Part shown: positions 1-10,693 of the stretch, in pieces
How positions within the stretch are numbered: the first letter of the stretch is position 1
Layout: each line of letters begins with the position of its first letter
Assembly (NCBI GenBank): GCA_016081115.2
Contig: JABTTQ020001795.1
Span: 1,389,991 to 1,453,990 of the forward strand
Direction: 5' to 3'
From: Rehmannia glutinosa
Taxonomy: Eukaryota > Streptophyta > Magnoliopsida > Lamiales > Orobanchaceae
Length of the DNA: 64,000 bases
The notes under the pieces: model-generated
What the model saw: the letters and a program-made list of their open reading frames with translations, nothing else
The model's database searches: none
What the model was told of the DNA's origin: nothing
Program-made: the position numbers and the translations under genes

Positions 1-1
1 C

Positions 2-1573
2 CTTTGCGTAGATTTCACCGACCTCAACAAGGCATGTCCCAAAGATAGCTATCATTTGCCTAATATCGACTACATGGTGGACGCCATGTCTGGGCATGAG
101 CTGATGAGTTTTATGGATGCATACTCGGGATATAACCGGATACGAATGCATTCCGAGGATGAGGAAAACACATCGTTCTTTTCCGCTCGTGGAGTCTACT
201 GTTACAAGATGATGCCCTTCGGGTTAAAGAATGCCGGGGCGACCTACCAGAGGTTAGTTAATAAGATGTTTGAAGAAATGATAGGTCATACTATGGAGGT
301 TTATGTAGACGATATGCTGGTGAAATCTCTGTATATATCTGATCATCTTAATGGTCTTAATAAAATGTTTGCTGTTTTGAGAGAGTATAAGATGATGTTA
401 AATCCGAGAAAATGTACCTCTGGGGTCAGCTTGGGTAAATTTTTGGGTTACATGGTCAGCCATCGGGGGATTGAAGCCAACCCAGATAAAATAAAAGACA
501 TCATTGATCTTGAATCCCCCAACTTAGTCAAAAGAGTACAAAGTTTAACTGGACGATTAGCCGCTCTTAATCGGTTTGTCTCTCGGTCCACGGACAAGTG
601 CAAACCCTTCTTTGAAATTATAAAGAAAAATAAAAACTTTGAGTGGACCGAGCAAGCCCAAACTGCCTTTGAATCACTCAAAACACACTTAGCCTCGATT
701 CCGTTACTACAAAAACCAACCCGGGGGGAGGATTTATATTTATATCTGGCCATCTCCGAGTACGCTGTTAGCTCAGTACTAATCAGATTGGATAACTCGA
801 TCCAACATCCTATCTATTATACGAGTCAAGCGTTACACGACGTCGAGCTCCGATATCCACCTATGGAGAAATTGGCCTATTCATTGGTCATTGCAGCGAG
901 AAAACTTCGGCCGTACTTTTTGGAACATAGGATTGTGGTCTTCACTAACTATCCTTTGAAACAAGTGTTACACCGACCCGACACCTCTGGCCGGATGATC
1001 AAGTGGGTTGTTGAGCTCAGCCAGTTTGATATTTTGTATGAACCCCGCACGGCAATCAAAGGACAAGCACTGGCTGACTTCGTAGCTGAATTCACACCTT
1101 CCATCCAGTTAGAAGTGATTGACGATAAGAAATGGAAGTTGTTTGTCGATGGTTCCTCCACCGCAGGCCGAGCAGGGGGCGGGATCGTGATAATCGATCC
1201 AAAACATAAGTGCTACTGCTCGGCCGTGCGGTTCCAGTTCCCAGCAACCAACAACGAAGCCGAATACGAAGCACTCCTAGCAGGACTGGAAATGGCTGCA
1301 TCAATGGGTCTAAAGAAGCTATTGGTACATAGTGACTCGCAGCTGGTCGTCCATCAAATCAACGGCGAATATGAGGCAAAAGAACAAAAGATTGCCCGAT
1401 ATTTGGACTTGGTCAATAAAGAGTTGTCATGTTTTAAAACAGAAGTTCTACATATCCCTCAAACGGAGAACATGCAAGCGGACGCTTTGGCTTGGTTGGC
1501 CTCGGCTCGGGGACAAGGCGATCGCAGATGTAACGGCAGTCACTCAATTGTCCGCCTCATCGCTCAACGCTAA
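2..1573 (+). pseudogene. Gypsy pol fragment: reverse transcriptase, RNase H and second (archaeal-type) RNase H
   Basis: One open frame enters from the left edge (frame of base 2) and runs to 1573. RT motifs are clear: the fingers/palm block FMDAYSGYNRI, the MPFGLKNAGATYQR block and the catalytic YVDDML box at bases 302-319. The connection/RNase H domain follows at about 640-1090, including YYTSQALHDVELRYPPMEK. A second RNase H at about 1130-1530 shows the acidic residues expected for catalysis in FVDGSS, NNEAEYEAL and HSDSQL, and ends near ADALAWLAS. Two RNase H domains in tandem are typical of Tat elements. After 1500 the frame drifts into unrelated residues, so a frameshift precedes the stop. 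The original protein started far to the left. Confidence 0.9.
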
Positions 1574-2005
1574 AAAGATACATGCTAATGAAGCTACGAG
1601 CTGACCTGGATGACCCCTATTACCCAATATTTGGAAAAAGGAATTCAACGGAAAGCGAGATTGAAGCAAAACACTACGCACTCAGCGGCTCGGTTCACGT
1701 TGGTAGACGACATCCAGCGCACAAGCGTGGTTACTCATCCCAGCTGCCCGATGCTTATCCGAGATAAATGCAGTTATGCGCTCGAGAGGTGCGCGATGGC
1801 ATTTGCGGGAATCATGCCAGGGGCCAAACGTTGGCTTACAAATTAATAAGACAAGGATATTATTGGCCCCCGAGGAAAGATGCAACCGACCTTGTCAAGA
1901 AATGCGAAAGGTGCCAGCCAATTTACACCGCAAGTCGGTATCACCCTGAGCGACTTACTTGATTCATAGTCCTTGGCCATTTGCCAAGTGGGGCATGGAT
2001 CTCAT
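1574..2005 (+). pseudogene. Gypsy integrase N-terminal zinc-binding region, frameshifted
   Basis: Between the second RNase H and the Copia insertion, the integrase N-terminus can be followed through at least three frames. A piece with TPITQYLEKG lies near 1611, a piece with ICGNH near 1803, then the CERCQ end of the HHCC zinc motif near 1905. The first histidine expected before GICGNH reads as arginine. The last recognisable residues before the insertion are WPFAKWGMDLI (about 1974-2004), the block that begins the integrase core and holds its first catalytic aspartate. The core resumes at 9340 beyond the inserted element. Confidence 0.8.
2001..2005. repeat. 5-bp target-site duplication of the nested Copia element (with 9335-9339)
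   Basis: CTCAT stands immediately left of the Copia LTR (2001-2005) and again immediately right of it (9335-9339). Five bases is the usual duplication for LTR retrotransposons, and both copies belong to the Gypsy integrase codons of the GMDLIGPLP block. Confidence 0.93.
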
Positions 2006-3420
2006 TGTAAGTCAGTGCTACGATAATCCAGAGGGGGTGAATAGATTATCTCGATCTTTTCGATTATGCCTCTTTTTGAAACAAATACGCCAAGACAATA
2101 ATAAAGGTGCGGGAAGTAAACAACACGCGTCGATTTAAAGAGGTTCAACCCACCTAGGGCCTAATCCTCTACCACCCCAGTATATCCGGGATGGATTTCA
2201 AAAAGAAAAAGAATTTTATTAATTACCACAATTAATACAAATTCAACTTACAACACCTTGAAGAGCACCACACTCTTCTTCAACACCACCTTTGGAGATT
2301 ACCACAATCTCCCTTTGAAGATTACCATAATCTTCCTTCAACGGCACCTTTGAAGATCACCACAATCTTCAATCTTGAAGAATACCAAATTCTTCAACAC
2401 CTCAAGAGCACCACACTCTTGAAACACCTATCACCTAGATCACCCAAGTGTATTCTTTCCACAAGAATACTCACAAGGATGTCTTGTGTTGAATGATGAC
2501 AAAAATCAAGATTACAACTCAATAATGAATATTACAATTTGAGTGCAAGTGTAATCAAGAAGTAAAGCCTAGACTCAAGATATGAAAGTGAAATCCTTAG
2601 GCTATAAATACAACAAGAGTGTTGAATATGAAAGCCTGGAAATTTGCGATTTCTTGTTGTGAATTTGCTTGTGTTGTTGTGTTTTGTGTCTTCAATTCAT
2701 CCTCTACTTATAGGAAGTCTTCACCAACATAGGCTCCCAACATAGGCTCCTATATCTTCACTTTTGTCTACAAAAGAAGATCACAAGATATAGAAATATT
2801 GTACAAAAATGAAAAGTAAATCTTCTTTGTCAAGAATTTCAAACGGCATCATTTTTTGTCACAAAATATCATAGGGCGACGGACGGTTGCCTGTTGAAGA
2901 TTTTGACCGTTTGAAAAAAATAGTGCGATCCAGGTAGGGGTTGCGGGTGCGACCGTCGGAGGGGGTCGGACGGTGCCATCCCAGTGCGACCGTCGGCCTC
3001 CCGACCGGCCGTCCCCTGCTCCATTTTTCAAGTCGGTATGTTACATTTCGTGTTTTCTTTCCTTGGTCGGTCGACGCTTTGGGCGACGGTCGACTTCCAA
3101 TTTGAAATGTTGTCCGATTTTTATCAAAAATAAACTTCAAGAAATACTTCAAAAAATTAGTAAAAACATTTTAAATCATTTGGGAGTATTTGGACAACAT
3201 TTATAAACATAGTTTTGGTGTAAAAACCAATTTAAACAAAACCATCACAAGTGTTGTCCAATTTTTATCAAATTAAAAACTCTAAGAAATACTCCAAAAA
3301 TTAGTAAAAACATTTTAAATCATTTAGGAGTATTTGGACAACATATAAAAAACATTGTTTTGGTATAAAAACTTATTTAACCAAAATCATCAAAATCTTG
3401 ATAAAAACATTTATCTAACA
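2006..3420 (-). repeat. 3' LTR of nested Copia element
   Basis: This 1415-bp LTR (3' LTR in element orientation) pairs with 7900-9334. It carries the same TATA-like site (2704-2712, minus, reading TATAAGTAG here), the same hairpin array (2260-2470) and the same GC-rich stretch at about 2875-3090. Differences from the other LTR are mostly single substitutions plus a poorly matching GC-rich block near 2930-3090. Confidence 0.93.
2260..2470 (-). repeat. Array of seven short hairpins in the LTR (copy 1)
   Basis: Seven consecutive 19-21-nt inverted repeats lie at 2260-2278, 2294-2312, 2317-2335, 2352-2370, 2377-2395, 2403-2421 and 2450-2470. Six share a loop close to (C/T)ACCACA or ACCAA, while stems vary: GAAGAG/CTCTTC, GGAGAT/ATCTCC, GAAGAT/ATCTTC (twice), GAAGAAT/ATTCTTC, CAAGAG/CTCTTG, GTATTCT/AGAATAC. 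Stem differences are matched on both sides, so pairing is kept. Confidence 0.8.
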
Positions 3421-3436
3421 AACTCCCCCTTTTTGA
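3421..3436 (-). other. Polypurine tract of nested Copia element
   Basis: On the minus strand the interior ends TCAAAAAGGGGGAGTT directly before the LTR start TGTTAG. This is the usual Copia plus-strand primer. Two further purine tracts of the same kind (AGGGGGAGCTT) occur near 3585-3600 and 3685-3700. Confidence 0.85.
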
Positions 3437-5199
3437 TGATTACAAACCAAAACAATTTTAGAAGGTCGATTTTAAAACAAAACAAATTTTCCGGTCTTAA
3501 AACAACAACCCATTACAAGCAAGATTTATCATAAGTACAACACACAAGAGTAGGAGCAAAGATTTTTCAAAATCATTTTTGCACAAGCTCCCCCTATCAA
3601 TATGCATATCAAGAACAAGTATACAAGCAACAACTAAAAGCTTAAAACTTAGCTTTTACAAAATAAGCTTGAATTATATGAGCTTAAAAGCTCCCCCTGT
3701 CACAAGACATCATTAGTCAAGCATAAAAGTCCACAATATATTCAAATGGACTAAGCAATATTCACAGCTTATGGCTTTTAAGAGCCCTAGCTTATAGCTT
3801 TTATAGCTTTTTTTTGTGAGCTTATTTTCGCTTCTTTGAGCGTATGAGCGTTTTTCCTGTTTCTTCCCCTTTGGAATCATCAAAAAGAATATTAGCACGA
3901 TAAAAACATCATATATTCAAATCAAAGTGCGCAAATTTATCGATTTATCGAGCTTTTTGAAAATAGAAGCTTAAATTCCAAATAAAAGGGAAAAGTTGAT
4001 CAATTTGACTTGCAAAAGCTCATTTGATAGATAAAACATGATCTCTATAAACTTATAAAACTTTTTCAAATCGAGAGAATCATGTAGGTGATGAATTTTT
4101 CATTGAAACATTTCGTCGAACACTTGGCGTGCAGCGAATAACACTAGAAGAATATAACGCCTTTGCGATTCGTTTAAGCCAAAAATTTTCATCACCAATT
4201 GCAATACAACAATATTCATCTATCAACAATAATCATGCACACCACAATTATACAAGAATTCCATCAAAAAACAACACATAAGCATTTTCTCAAGGGTTCA
4301 ACCCAATTGAGATTAGAGTAGGAATTAAACTTACCAATCAATCGGAGAAGTCGAGTAATACGGATGATATACTCGTACTATAAACCCAAAAATATAGAAT
4401 ATACAAGAAAGAAATCATTTTGGGTGAATTGTGTGTGAATTTTGCAAAGGGGTTCGATTTTGGAAGAAAATAACCAAAATAACGAAATGAAGGAGAAGCA
4501 ATTTTATTCTTTGAAAATGATCTGGGCGACGGTTGGGGTCATGGGCAACCGAAAGTCGACGGCATGGGCGACCGGTCGGCCTTGCCCTAGTCATTGATGA
4601 TTCATCTGTTTTCCAAAATCAAGTTTGAACCAAAAATCCGATTTTTCGCCCCTAAGTTTTAAAAACGTGCAAAATGCAAACATAGACCTCATTCAATATA
4701 CATTATGTCATAATCAAGCTCGAAATGAGGTAAAAAAGACTCGACGGTAAATGAACAAATGTCCGCGAGTTAACTTTGAGGCAATTAAACACATCTCAAG
4801 TTTTTATTAAAAAAAACGCAATCCCTTAAAAAAGATATCAAATCTCAATATGTTTAGTTCAATTATGACGAACCATATTTTGAGAAATTGTTAACACCGA
4901 ACTTGCTATCCCGGAAAAATAAGAACGTTTTACTACTTTGGATACAACAAGTCATAAGAATAAGTGCCCTTTAAATATTTGAAAATTTCTTTTAACGGCA
5001 CTTTAATGAGATTCGTTGGGATAGTTTTTGAAATCGAGCATATAGACATAAGGCATATAAAATGTCGAGTCTATGGGAATAATACAAGAAAACATACCTT
5101 GAATTTGTTTGTCAACCGATATGCCTTCCTCAACCTTTGTCAATCTTTTACATTGGTAACCATAGAGGTTGAGATAATTTTTCCTTCTTCAATGCCTAA
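3437..5199 (-). other. Decayed 3' interior of nested Copia element, no recognisable domain
   Basis: This stretch corresponds to the place of RNase H and the 3' untranslated part in a Copia element. I find no RNase H motif in any frame. A GC-rich patch at about 4500-4600 resembles the GC-rich patch of the LTRs. The block 4964-5140 is imperfectly repeated at about 6043-6190. Confidence 0.5.
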
Positions 5200-5735
5200 C
5201 TTCTTCAAAGGTTCTATTGTACACTTTGATTGACATTGTTTAACTTGAAGTCAAGGAAGACTATTTGCTCCTCCATCATGCTCATCTTGAATTCTCCTAT
5301 CATTAACTTAGAAAATTTCTTGCACAAGAATTCAATAGAAGCACCAAAAATATCATACATTGCACAAGTAAGTAATCTTGCCCTTTTTCAAAAACAAAGA
5401 GAGTAATATAAACTTTACCTCTTGTAAAACCATTTAGCAAAAATAGCTAAGTCTATCATACCATACATGGGGTACTTGTTTTAAACCATACAAGGCCTTT
5501 TATAAAAATCATTTGGCTTAGAAAAATTTTAAACCCCGGAGGTTGTTTTATATAGACTACTTCTTGAATAAAACCATTTAGAAAGTTGGATATAACATCC
5601 ATTTGGTAAAGCTTGAAATTTTCTTAAAACAAGAATGGGCAAGTAAAAAGCAAATAGCTTCTAAACGTGCTATGAGTGCAAATGTTACATCAAAATCAAT
5701 ACATTCTTCTTGACAATACCTTTTGAGTTACTAAC
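5200..5735 (-). pseudogene. Copia reverse transcriptase remnant
   Basis: Read on the minus strand with several frame changes, this shows ordered Copia RT blocks: a YCQEE..FDVTFALIAR segment near 5655-5690, a QMDV..NFLNGFIQE segment followed by KQPPGF near 5530-5610, an ALYGLKQ-like piece near 5480-5500, and a C-terminal KKFSKLMIGEFKMSMM piece near 5270-5330. The catalytic YVDD box is not preserved; a degenerate DIFGAS piece stands in its place. Stops and indels make it non-functional. Confidence 0.8.
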
Positions 5736-6759
5736 CTCCTCTTGGTCATTGAGCTTGTTCCAAGATAAAAAAAAAATTCCGCAAAATCTTTATCAAGATA
5801 TCTTGCACAAGAGCATAGTAATATCGAATAATAGAGACATAAAAACAAGTAACACATACTATGCTTTCAAACAAATTATCACGAGTTTCATAAAACATGT
5901 AAGTTCAAATAAGCTTATAGGAAGCTACATAAGGTCTCCTTTGAAATTTGAAAATCCGATAGCATATAGTTGAGACCTCATTTAAAAGAAGTATTTGAAC
6001 AAGAGTTGACAAAGCAAATATGTGCAATCAATTATCGAATAGTGCCTTTCAAAAAATCCTCTTAATGGCACTTGTATGAAATACTATGAAAAACAAGCAC
6101 ATAGGCACATGGCAATATATATATCGAGTCTATAAGAGTAAGAATAACACAAGTAAACGTACCTCGATAATTAATGCCTTTCTTGACAATTAATGACGTA
6201 AATGGCCATTTGTGAAAATATGTAAATCCTACACAATTCTTAAAACAAATCTAGCACAAATCATAATGATAAAAGTGTAGACTAAGAGATATCACAAGTA
6301 AGCTCATGCCATAAAAATCCATAAGAGATGATAACACACTTTAGTTACAAAAATGCACAAGAGTTTTTAAAAACATCATATAAGGTCTTCTTTTTCAAAA
6401 ATATTTTAAAAGCACAAATATATATTGAAGACCTTAATTAAAAAATAAATATTTGAAAACTCATTTGCAATTAAGACACAAATAAAAACATGCATAATAA
6501 AAAAATAAAATGCATATTTAAATGGGGAGATACGGGTTACCAATTACGCCATTTCCATGGGTTGTGTCGTTCCCATTGTTGATGATATCTTCCCCTTTGA
6601 AAATTTTCATGTTGATGGTGGATTCTCCGATTACTCCATCTACAAGGATTATATCCTTTCCTTTGTTGATAATATTTCCTTCTTGGAAATTCATTTTGGT
6701 GGTGTCTACTTCTTTGATCAAATGAGATGGTCATTTGATGTCTTCTGGCGGTATGTATT
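5736..6759 (-). other. Interior of nested Copia element without recognisable coding
   Basis: Integrase would be expected here but no zinc-binding, DDE or other motif can be read. The DNA is AT-rich and contains partly repeated pieces: ATAAGGTCT(C/T)CT at about 5930 and 6382, and the block shared with 4964-5140. Short open frames on both strands around 6520-6790 have no recognisable similarity. Confidence 0.45.
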
Positions 6760-7059
6760 TTCCTCGATTATTATTCACGGGTACCTAATATGACATTGTT
6801 TTGTGGTACCCTCAAGTGTTTGGGTCCTTTGGAATTAGCTTTGAGACTTTTAGGTCTCCAATAATAATTAGAGCTATTTCTAGTCCGACAAGTATTATGA
6901 GTGTGACTGTTTTACCACAATAAAAACAAGTAGTAATTTTGGGAACATAATGACCAACATGCATAGGGACTTGATTTCTTTTCACATAATTAACAACACT
7001 AGGCTTATTATCAAGTCCTTGTTTCAAATTATCACAACTATGAACATCAATAATATCGG
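6760..7059 (-). pseudogene. Copia gag zinc knuckle and tail, frameshifted
   Basis: Downstream of the gag frame, the minus strand encodes a retroviral-type CCHC zinc knuckle starting CFYCGKT (about 6905-6930). A frameshift inside the knuckle moves the H and last C into the next frame (HTHNTC), followed by a basic, proline-containing tail ending KGPKHLRVPQ. The knuckle would bind element RNA during packaging. The frameshift and the gap from the main gag frame mark it as broken. Confidence 0.75.
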
Positions 7060-7878
7060 TCATTTTATCGGACTCAAGTTGGATTTTGATAAATCATTTT
7101 TCATGTAATTAATATCCTTAACAAGAGTAGTATTTTCTTTTTCAAGGTTTCTAACCTTGTCAAGTGTGGTGGTGTGATCACATGAAAGTGATTCATAAGA
7201 GGAAAATAAATTATCCTTATCAATTTTTAAAATATTGAATTCCTTTTTCAAATTTTTGTATTTAACAAGTAAACTTTGGAATTCATTTTGAAGCTCATCA
7301 AAATCATTTTGCAAATCACTATAATCATTTTGTAATTCATTATCATAAGAAGTGGAGGGTTTTGAACTTACCTCATTTTCTTTTGAAGCCCATAAGACAT
7401 CGTTCGATTTCATCGACGTCGGAAGTTGTAGGAAGCTCATCCCATGTTGGGTTTGTATCCATTTGAGAAGTAATGCTTTTGAGTGGCTCCTTTCATTTGT
7501 ATATACTTCTTCTAATTTTCTCCATACTTTATGTGCCGATTTAATTCCTACAATATGATTATATTCCAAAATGGTAAGTGAACAATAAATAACATTAAGA
7601 GCTTTACCATTTAAAGATATGATTTTCTTCTCTTCATCATTGAGCTCTTTGAGGCTTTGGTGTGGTGTGTCCATCATTGGAATGGATTCTTCATTTACGG
7701 CCGTGTTCCAAATATCGAACCCACAACCTTGTAGATAGCATTCCATTCTTTCTTTCCAAAATGTAAAATTTTTGGAATCGAATAGTGGTGGCTTGGTGGT
7801 GGAGGCGCCAATAAGATAGACTTCATTCGTAGCCGATGATCGTTGCTCTTTACTCGCGATGTGGAACGAGCTTGCCAA
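7060..7878 (-). pseudogene. Copia gag (capsid) fragment with coiled-coil tail
   Basis: This 272-codon open frame begins eight bases inside the PBS end, the position of gag in Copia elements. The N-terminal part has the gag-family pattern KPPLFDSKNFTFWKERMECY and a following LKELNDEEKKII/AHKVWRKLEEVY stretch (UBN2-like capsid domain). After residue about 130 it passes abruptly into a heptad-rich, probably coiled-coil region (DLQNDFDELQNEF, KKEFNILKIDKDN), which suggests loss of the middle of gag. The first codon reads TTG where an ATG is expected, and no in-frame ATG precedes it, so the start has probably mutated. Confidence 0.82.
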
Positions 7879-7885
7879 AGAGTTT

Positions 7886-7897
7886 GGCTCGATACCA
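7886..7897 (-). other. Primer-binding site (initiator tRNA-Met type) of nested Copia element
   Basis: Minus strand TGGTATCGAGCC lies two bases inside the LTR end. It matches the common Copia primer site TGGTATCAGAGC except for a missing base, as expected for priming by initiator tRNA-Met. Confidence 0.88.
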
Positions 7898-8161
7898 CTT
7901 GTAAGTCCAAGTGGCTACGATAATCTAGAGGGGGTGAATAGATTATCTCCATCTTTTCGATTATGCCCTCTTTTTCAAAAACAAATACGCCAAGACAATA
8001 ATAAAGGTGCGAGAAGTAAACAACACGCGTCGATTTAAAGAGGTTCAACCCACCTAGAGCCTAATCCTCTACCACCCCAAAGATATCCAGGGATGGATTT
8101 CAAAAAGAAAAAGAATTTTATTAATTACCACAATTAATACAAATTCAACTTACAACACCTT

Positions 8162-8372
8162 GAAGAGCACCACACTCTTCTTCAACACCATCTTTGGAGA
8201 TTACCACAATCTCCCTTTGAAGATTACCACAATCTTCCTTCAACGGCACCTTTGAAGATCACCACAATCTTCAATCTTGAAGAATACCAAATTCTTCAAC
8301 ACCTCAAGAGCACCACACTCTTGAAACACCTATCACCTAGATCACCCAAGTGTATTCTTTCCACAAGAATAC
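8162..8372 (-). repeat. Array of seven short hairpins in the leader part of the 5' LTR (copy 2)
   Basis: The same seven inverted repeats as in 2260-2470 occur here, from 8162-8180 to 8352-8372. In the element's own direction they lie roughly 240-450 nt downstream of the TATA box, so they would be transcribed into the 5' leader RNA. Loops read TGTGGTG or close on that strand. Confidence 0.8.
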
Positions 8373-8607
8373 TCACAAGGATGTCTTGTGTTGAATGATG
8401 ACAAAAATCAAGATTACAACTCAATAATGAATATTACAATTTGAGTGCAAGTGTAATCAAGAAGTAAAGCCTAGACCTCAAGATGTGAAAGTGAAATCCT
8501 TAGGCTATAAATACAACAAGAGTGTTGAATATGAGAGCTTGGAAATTTGCAGATTTCTTGTTGTGAATTTGCTTGTGTTGTTGTGTTTTGTGTCTTCAAT
8601 TCATCCT

Positions 8608-8616
8608 CTATTTATA
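8608..8616 (-). promoter_or_regulatory. TATA box of nested Copia 5' LTR
   Basis: Minus strand reads CCCTATAAATAGAGG, a strong plant TATA context. The matching site in the other LTR has one change (2704-2712). Transcription would run toward lower coordinates, through R/U5 and then gag. Confidence 0.7.
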
Positions 8617-9334
8617 GGGAAGTCTTCACCAACATAGGCTCCCAACATAGGATCCTCTATCTTCACTTTTGTCTACAAAAGAAGATCACAAGATGTAGAA
8701 ATATTGTACAAAAATGAAAAGTAAATCTTCTTTGTCAAGAATTTCAAACAACATCATTTTCTTGTCACAAAATATCATAGGGCGCTAGGGTTTGTTGCCC
8801 TGTTGAAGATTTCGACCGTTTGAAAAAAAATAGTGTGAACCGAGGTAGGGGTTGGGGGTGCGGCCGGTCGGAGGGGGTCGGCCGGTCGCCCAGGGTGCAA
8901 CCGTCGGCCCTCCTCGGACCGGTCCCCCTGCTCCATTTTTCAAGTCGTATGTCATTTCGTGTTTTCTTTCCTTGGTACCTGGGTCCGACTTTGGCGGCAT
9001 CGTCGATTCTCCAATTTGAAATGTTGTCCGATTTTTATCAAAAATAAACTTCAAGAAATACTCCAAAAAATTTGTAAAAATATTTTAAATTATTTGGGAG
9101 TATTTGGACAACATTTATAAACATAGTTTTGGTGTAAAAACCGATTTAAACAAAACCATCACAAGTGTTGTCCAATTTTTATCAAATTAAAAACTCTAAG
9201 AAATACTCCAAAAATTAGTAAAAACATTTTAAATCATTTAGGAGTATTTGGACAACATATAAAAAACATTGTTTTGGTATAAAAACTTATTTAACCAAAA
9301 TCATCAAAATCTTGATAAAAACATTTATCTAACA

Positions 9335-9339
9335 CTCAT
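9335..9339. repeat. Right copy of the 5-bp target-site duplication
   Basis: CTCAT, identical to 2001-2005, is followed by the continuation of the Gypsy integrase codons. Confidence 0.92.
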
Positions 9340-10156
9340 TGGACCACTCCCCACTGGCAAAGGGGGCGTGAAGTATGCCATTCTGCCAGTGGACTATTTC
9401 ACAAAATGGGCCGAGGCCGAACCTCTGGCGAAGATAGACGAGGACAAGGTCATCAATTTTGTATGGAAGTCCATTATCTGTAGATTCGGGATACCGCACT
9501 CAATCATCTCGGATAATGGGAAGCAATTCGATAACCGGAGGTTTCAAAATTTTTGCGAAGGATTTCACATCAAAAATCATTTTTCGACTCCGTACCACCC
9601 TCGACCCAATGGGCAAGTTGAGGCAGTTAACAAAATACTGAAATACACTTTGAAGGCAAGGTTGGAGGAGTCTAAAGGCAATTGGCCTGAAGAGCTACCC
9701 GATGTGCTATGGTCGTATAGAACAACGCATAGGTCAGCCACGGGGGAAACACCTTTCGCTTTGGCCTATGGCACCGAAAGGCTATCATTTTGTTGAAATC
9801 AGACCCCTACCTTTAGAATTGCAAAATTTTACGAGGAAAACAATGATGCCGTGCTCGAGCCGATTTGAATTTATTGGAAGAAAAGAGATGTAGTGCTGAG
9901 ATGAGGAATGCCGTATATAAGTAAAGAAGCGAGAGGTACTACAACTCAAAGGTGAGGGAAAGGAAGTTTCAGGTCGGCGACCTCGTCCTGAAAAGAGTAA
10001 CGGCGATCGAGCCCGGCCCGTTAAAACCAACGTGGGAAGGTCCGTTTTGGGTCGATGTAAAGTCTTGTCGAGTGGGGCGTACGAGTTGGAATACCGAATG
10101 GAAGGAAGTTTGAACATCCATGGAATGTAATATACCTTAAGAGGTACTATCAATAA
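9340..10156 (+). pseudogene. Gypsy integrase catalytic core and C-terminus (continuation of the Tat pol)
   Basis: The integrase picks up at IGPLPTGKGG right after the inserted element. The core shows VDYFTKWAEAEPL, then SDNGKQF with the second catalytic aspartate (about 9511) and PNGQVEAVNK with the catalytic glutamate (about 9605-9635). The open frame is intact to about 9780 (ALAYGTE). Beyond that two or more frameshifts and stops intervene. The C-terminal DNA-binding part is still readable: RYYNSKVRERKFQVGDLVL near 9925-9990, LKPTWEGPF near 10022-10050, and the terminal PWNVIYLKRYYQ ending in TAA at 10154-10156. No chromodomain is seen, in line with the Tat lineage. Confidence 0.9.
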
Positions 10157-10693
10157 AAACTCAATTTATGATTCAGACATAACTCTGGAAGTTTATCCTT
10201 TCATCTGATATTCTGTGAGCTCTCTTAAAAGGGGGAATAATTTAAACGCCTCGGCTAAGATTCGAGCGCCGGATAAATCGCCTCGGCCAAAGACCGAGCG
10301 CTGGCTGCTCGTCTCGGGTACGTCCCTTGCACGTCAATTAAGGGAGGCTCGCCCGAAAGGCGAACCTACCCTAAAAATAAATACTCGGCTTAAGCTCCGA
10401 GCATAAAACTTAATAAACAAACACAGGCAGTTGAAGCCCACTATATGTATCATTTGAGCACAAAAAGGAAAAAGCCAAGCTCCGTACTTGGGGAAATAAA
10501 AAGAAAAGCCATACGACAAAAAGAAAAATGAGCACAACACTTAACAGGAATTTTAATGCATACACGAGTGACTGAAAAAGTGATTCCATTCCACCAAAAG
10601 TATTTACATTGAGGGGCGGGACGAAGCCCATTACATTCAGAGGCCCATGGCCAACTAGCAAAACAAAAAAAACTTCAACAAGAAAGGGAAACA
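10157..10693. other. Tat element spacer between pol and the antisense gene
   Basis: No coding potential is recognised. A roughly 30-bp imperfect tandem repeat lies at about 10244-10310, with the core GCCTCGGC..A..GA..CGAGCGC occurring twice. Such GC-rich short repeats are common in 3' untranslated parts of Tat elements. The region probably holds the converging 3' ends of the pol transcript and the antisense transcript. Confidence 0.5.

Larger units (their letters stand above)
2006..9334 (-). mobile_element. Nested Ty1/Copia LTR retrotransposon, complete ends, decayed interior
   Basis: Two long direct repeats (2006-3420 and 7900-9334) begin TGTAAGTC and end ATCTAACA on the plus strand, so the element reads TGTTAGAT...GACTTACA on the minus strand. 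The flanks are CTCAT duplications. On the minus strand, a PBS resembling initiator tRNA-Met follows the right-hand LTR and a purine tract precedes the left-hand LTR. Gag lies next to the PBS and an RT remnant follows. The interior is about 4.48 kb. I do not find protease or integrase motifs, and gag itself looks shortened, so the copy is internally deleted and non-autonomous. Confidence 0.95.
7900..9334 (-). repeat. 5' LTR of nested Copia element
   Basis: This 1435-bp LTR adjoins the PBS, so it is the promoter-bearing 5' LTR on the minus strand. It contains a good TATA box (8608-8616), the hairpin array (8162-8372) and the same termini as 2006-3420. Its sequence is close to the partner throughout, apart from a divergent GC-rich block at 8780-9015. 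Confidence 0.94.

Noticed and set aside
4964..5233. 89-codon plus-strand frame in the nested Copia interior as a captured gene
   Set aside because: No domain, overlaps the repeated block also found at 6043-6190, and sits between RT remnants on the other strand.
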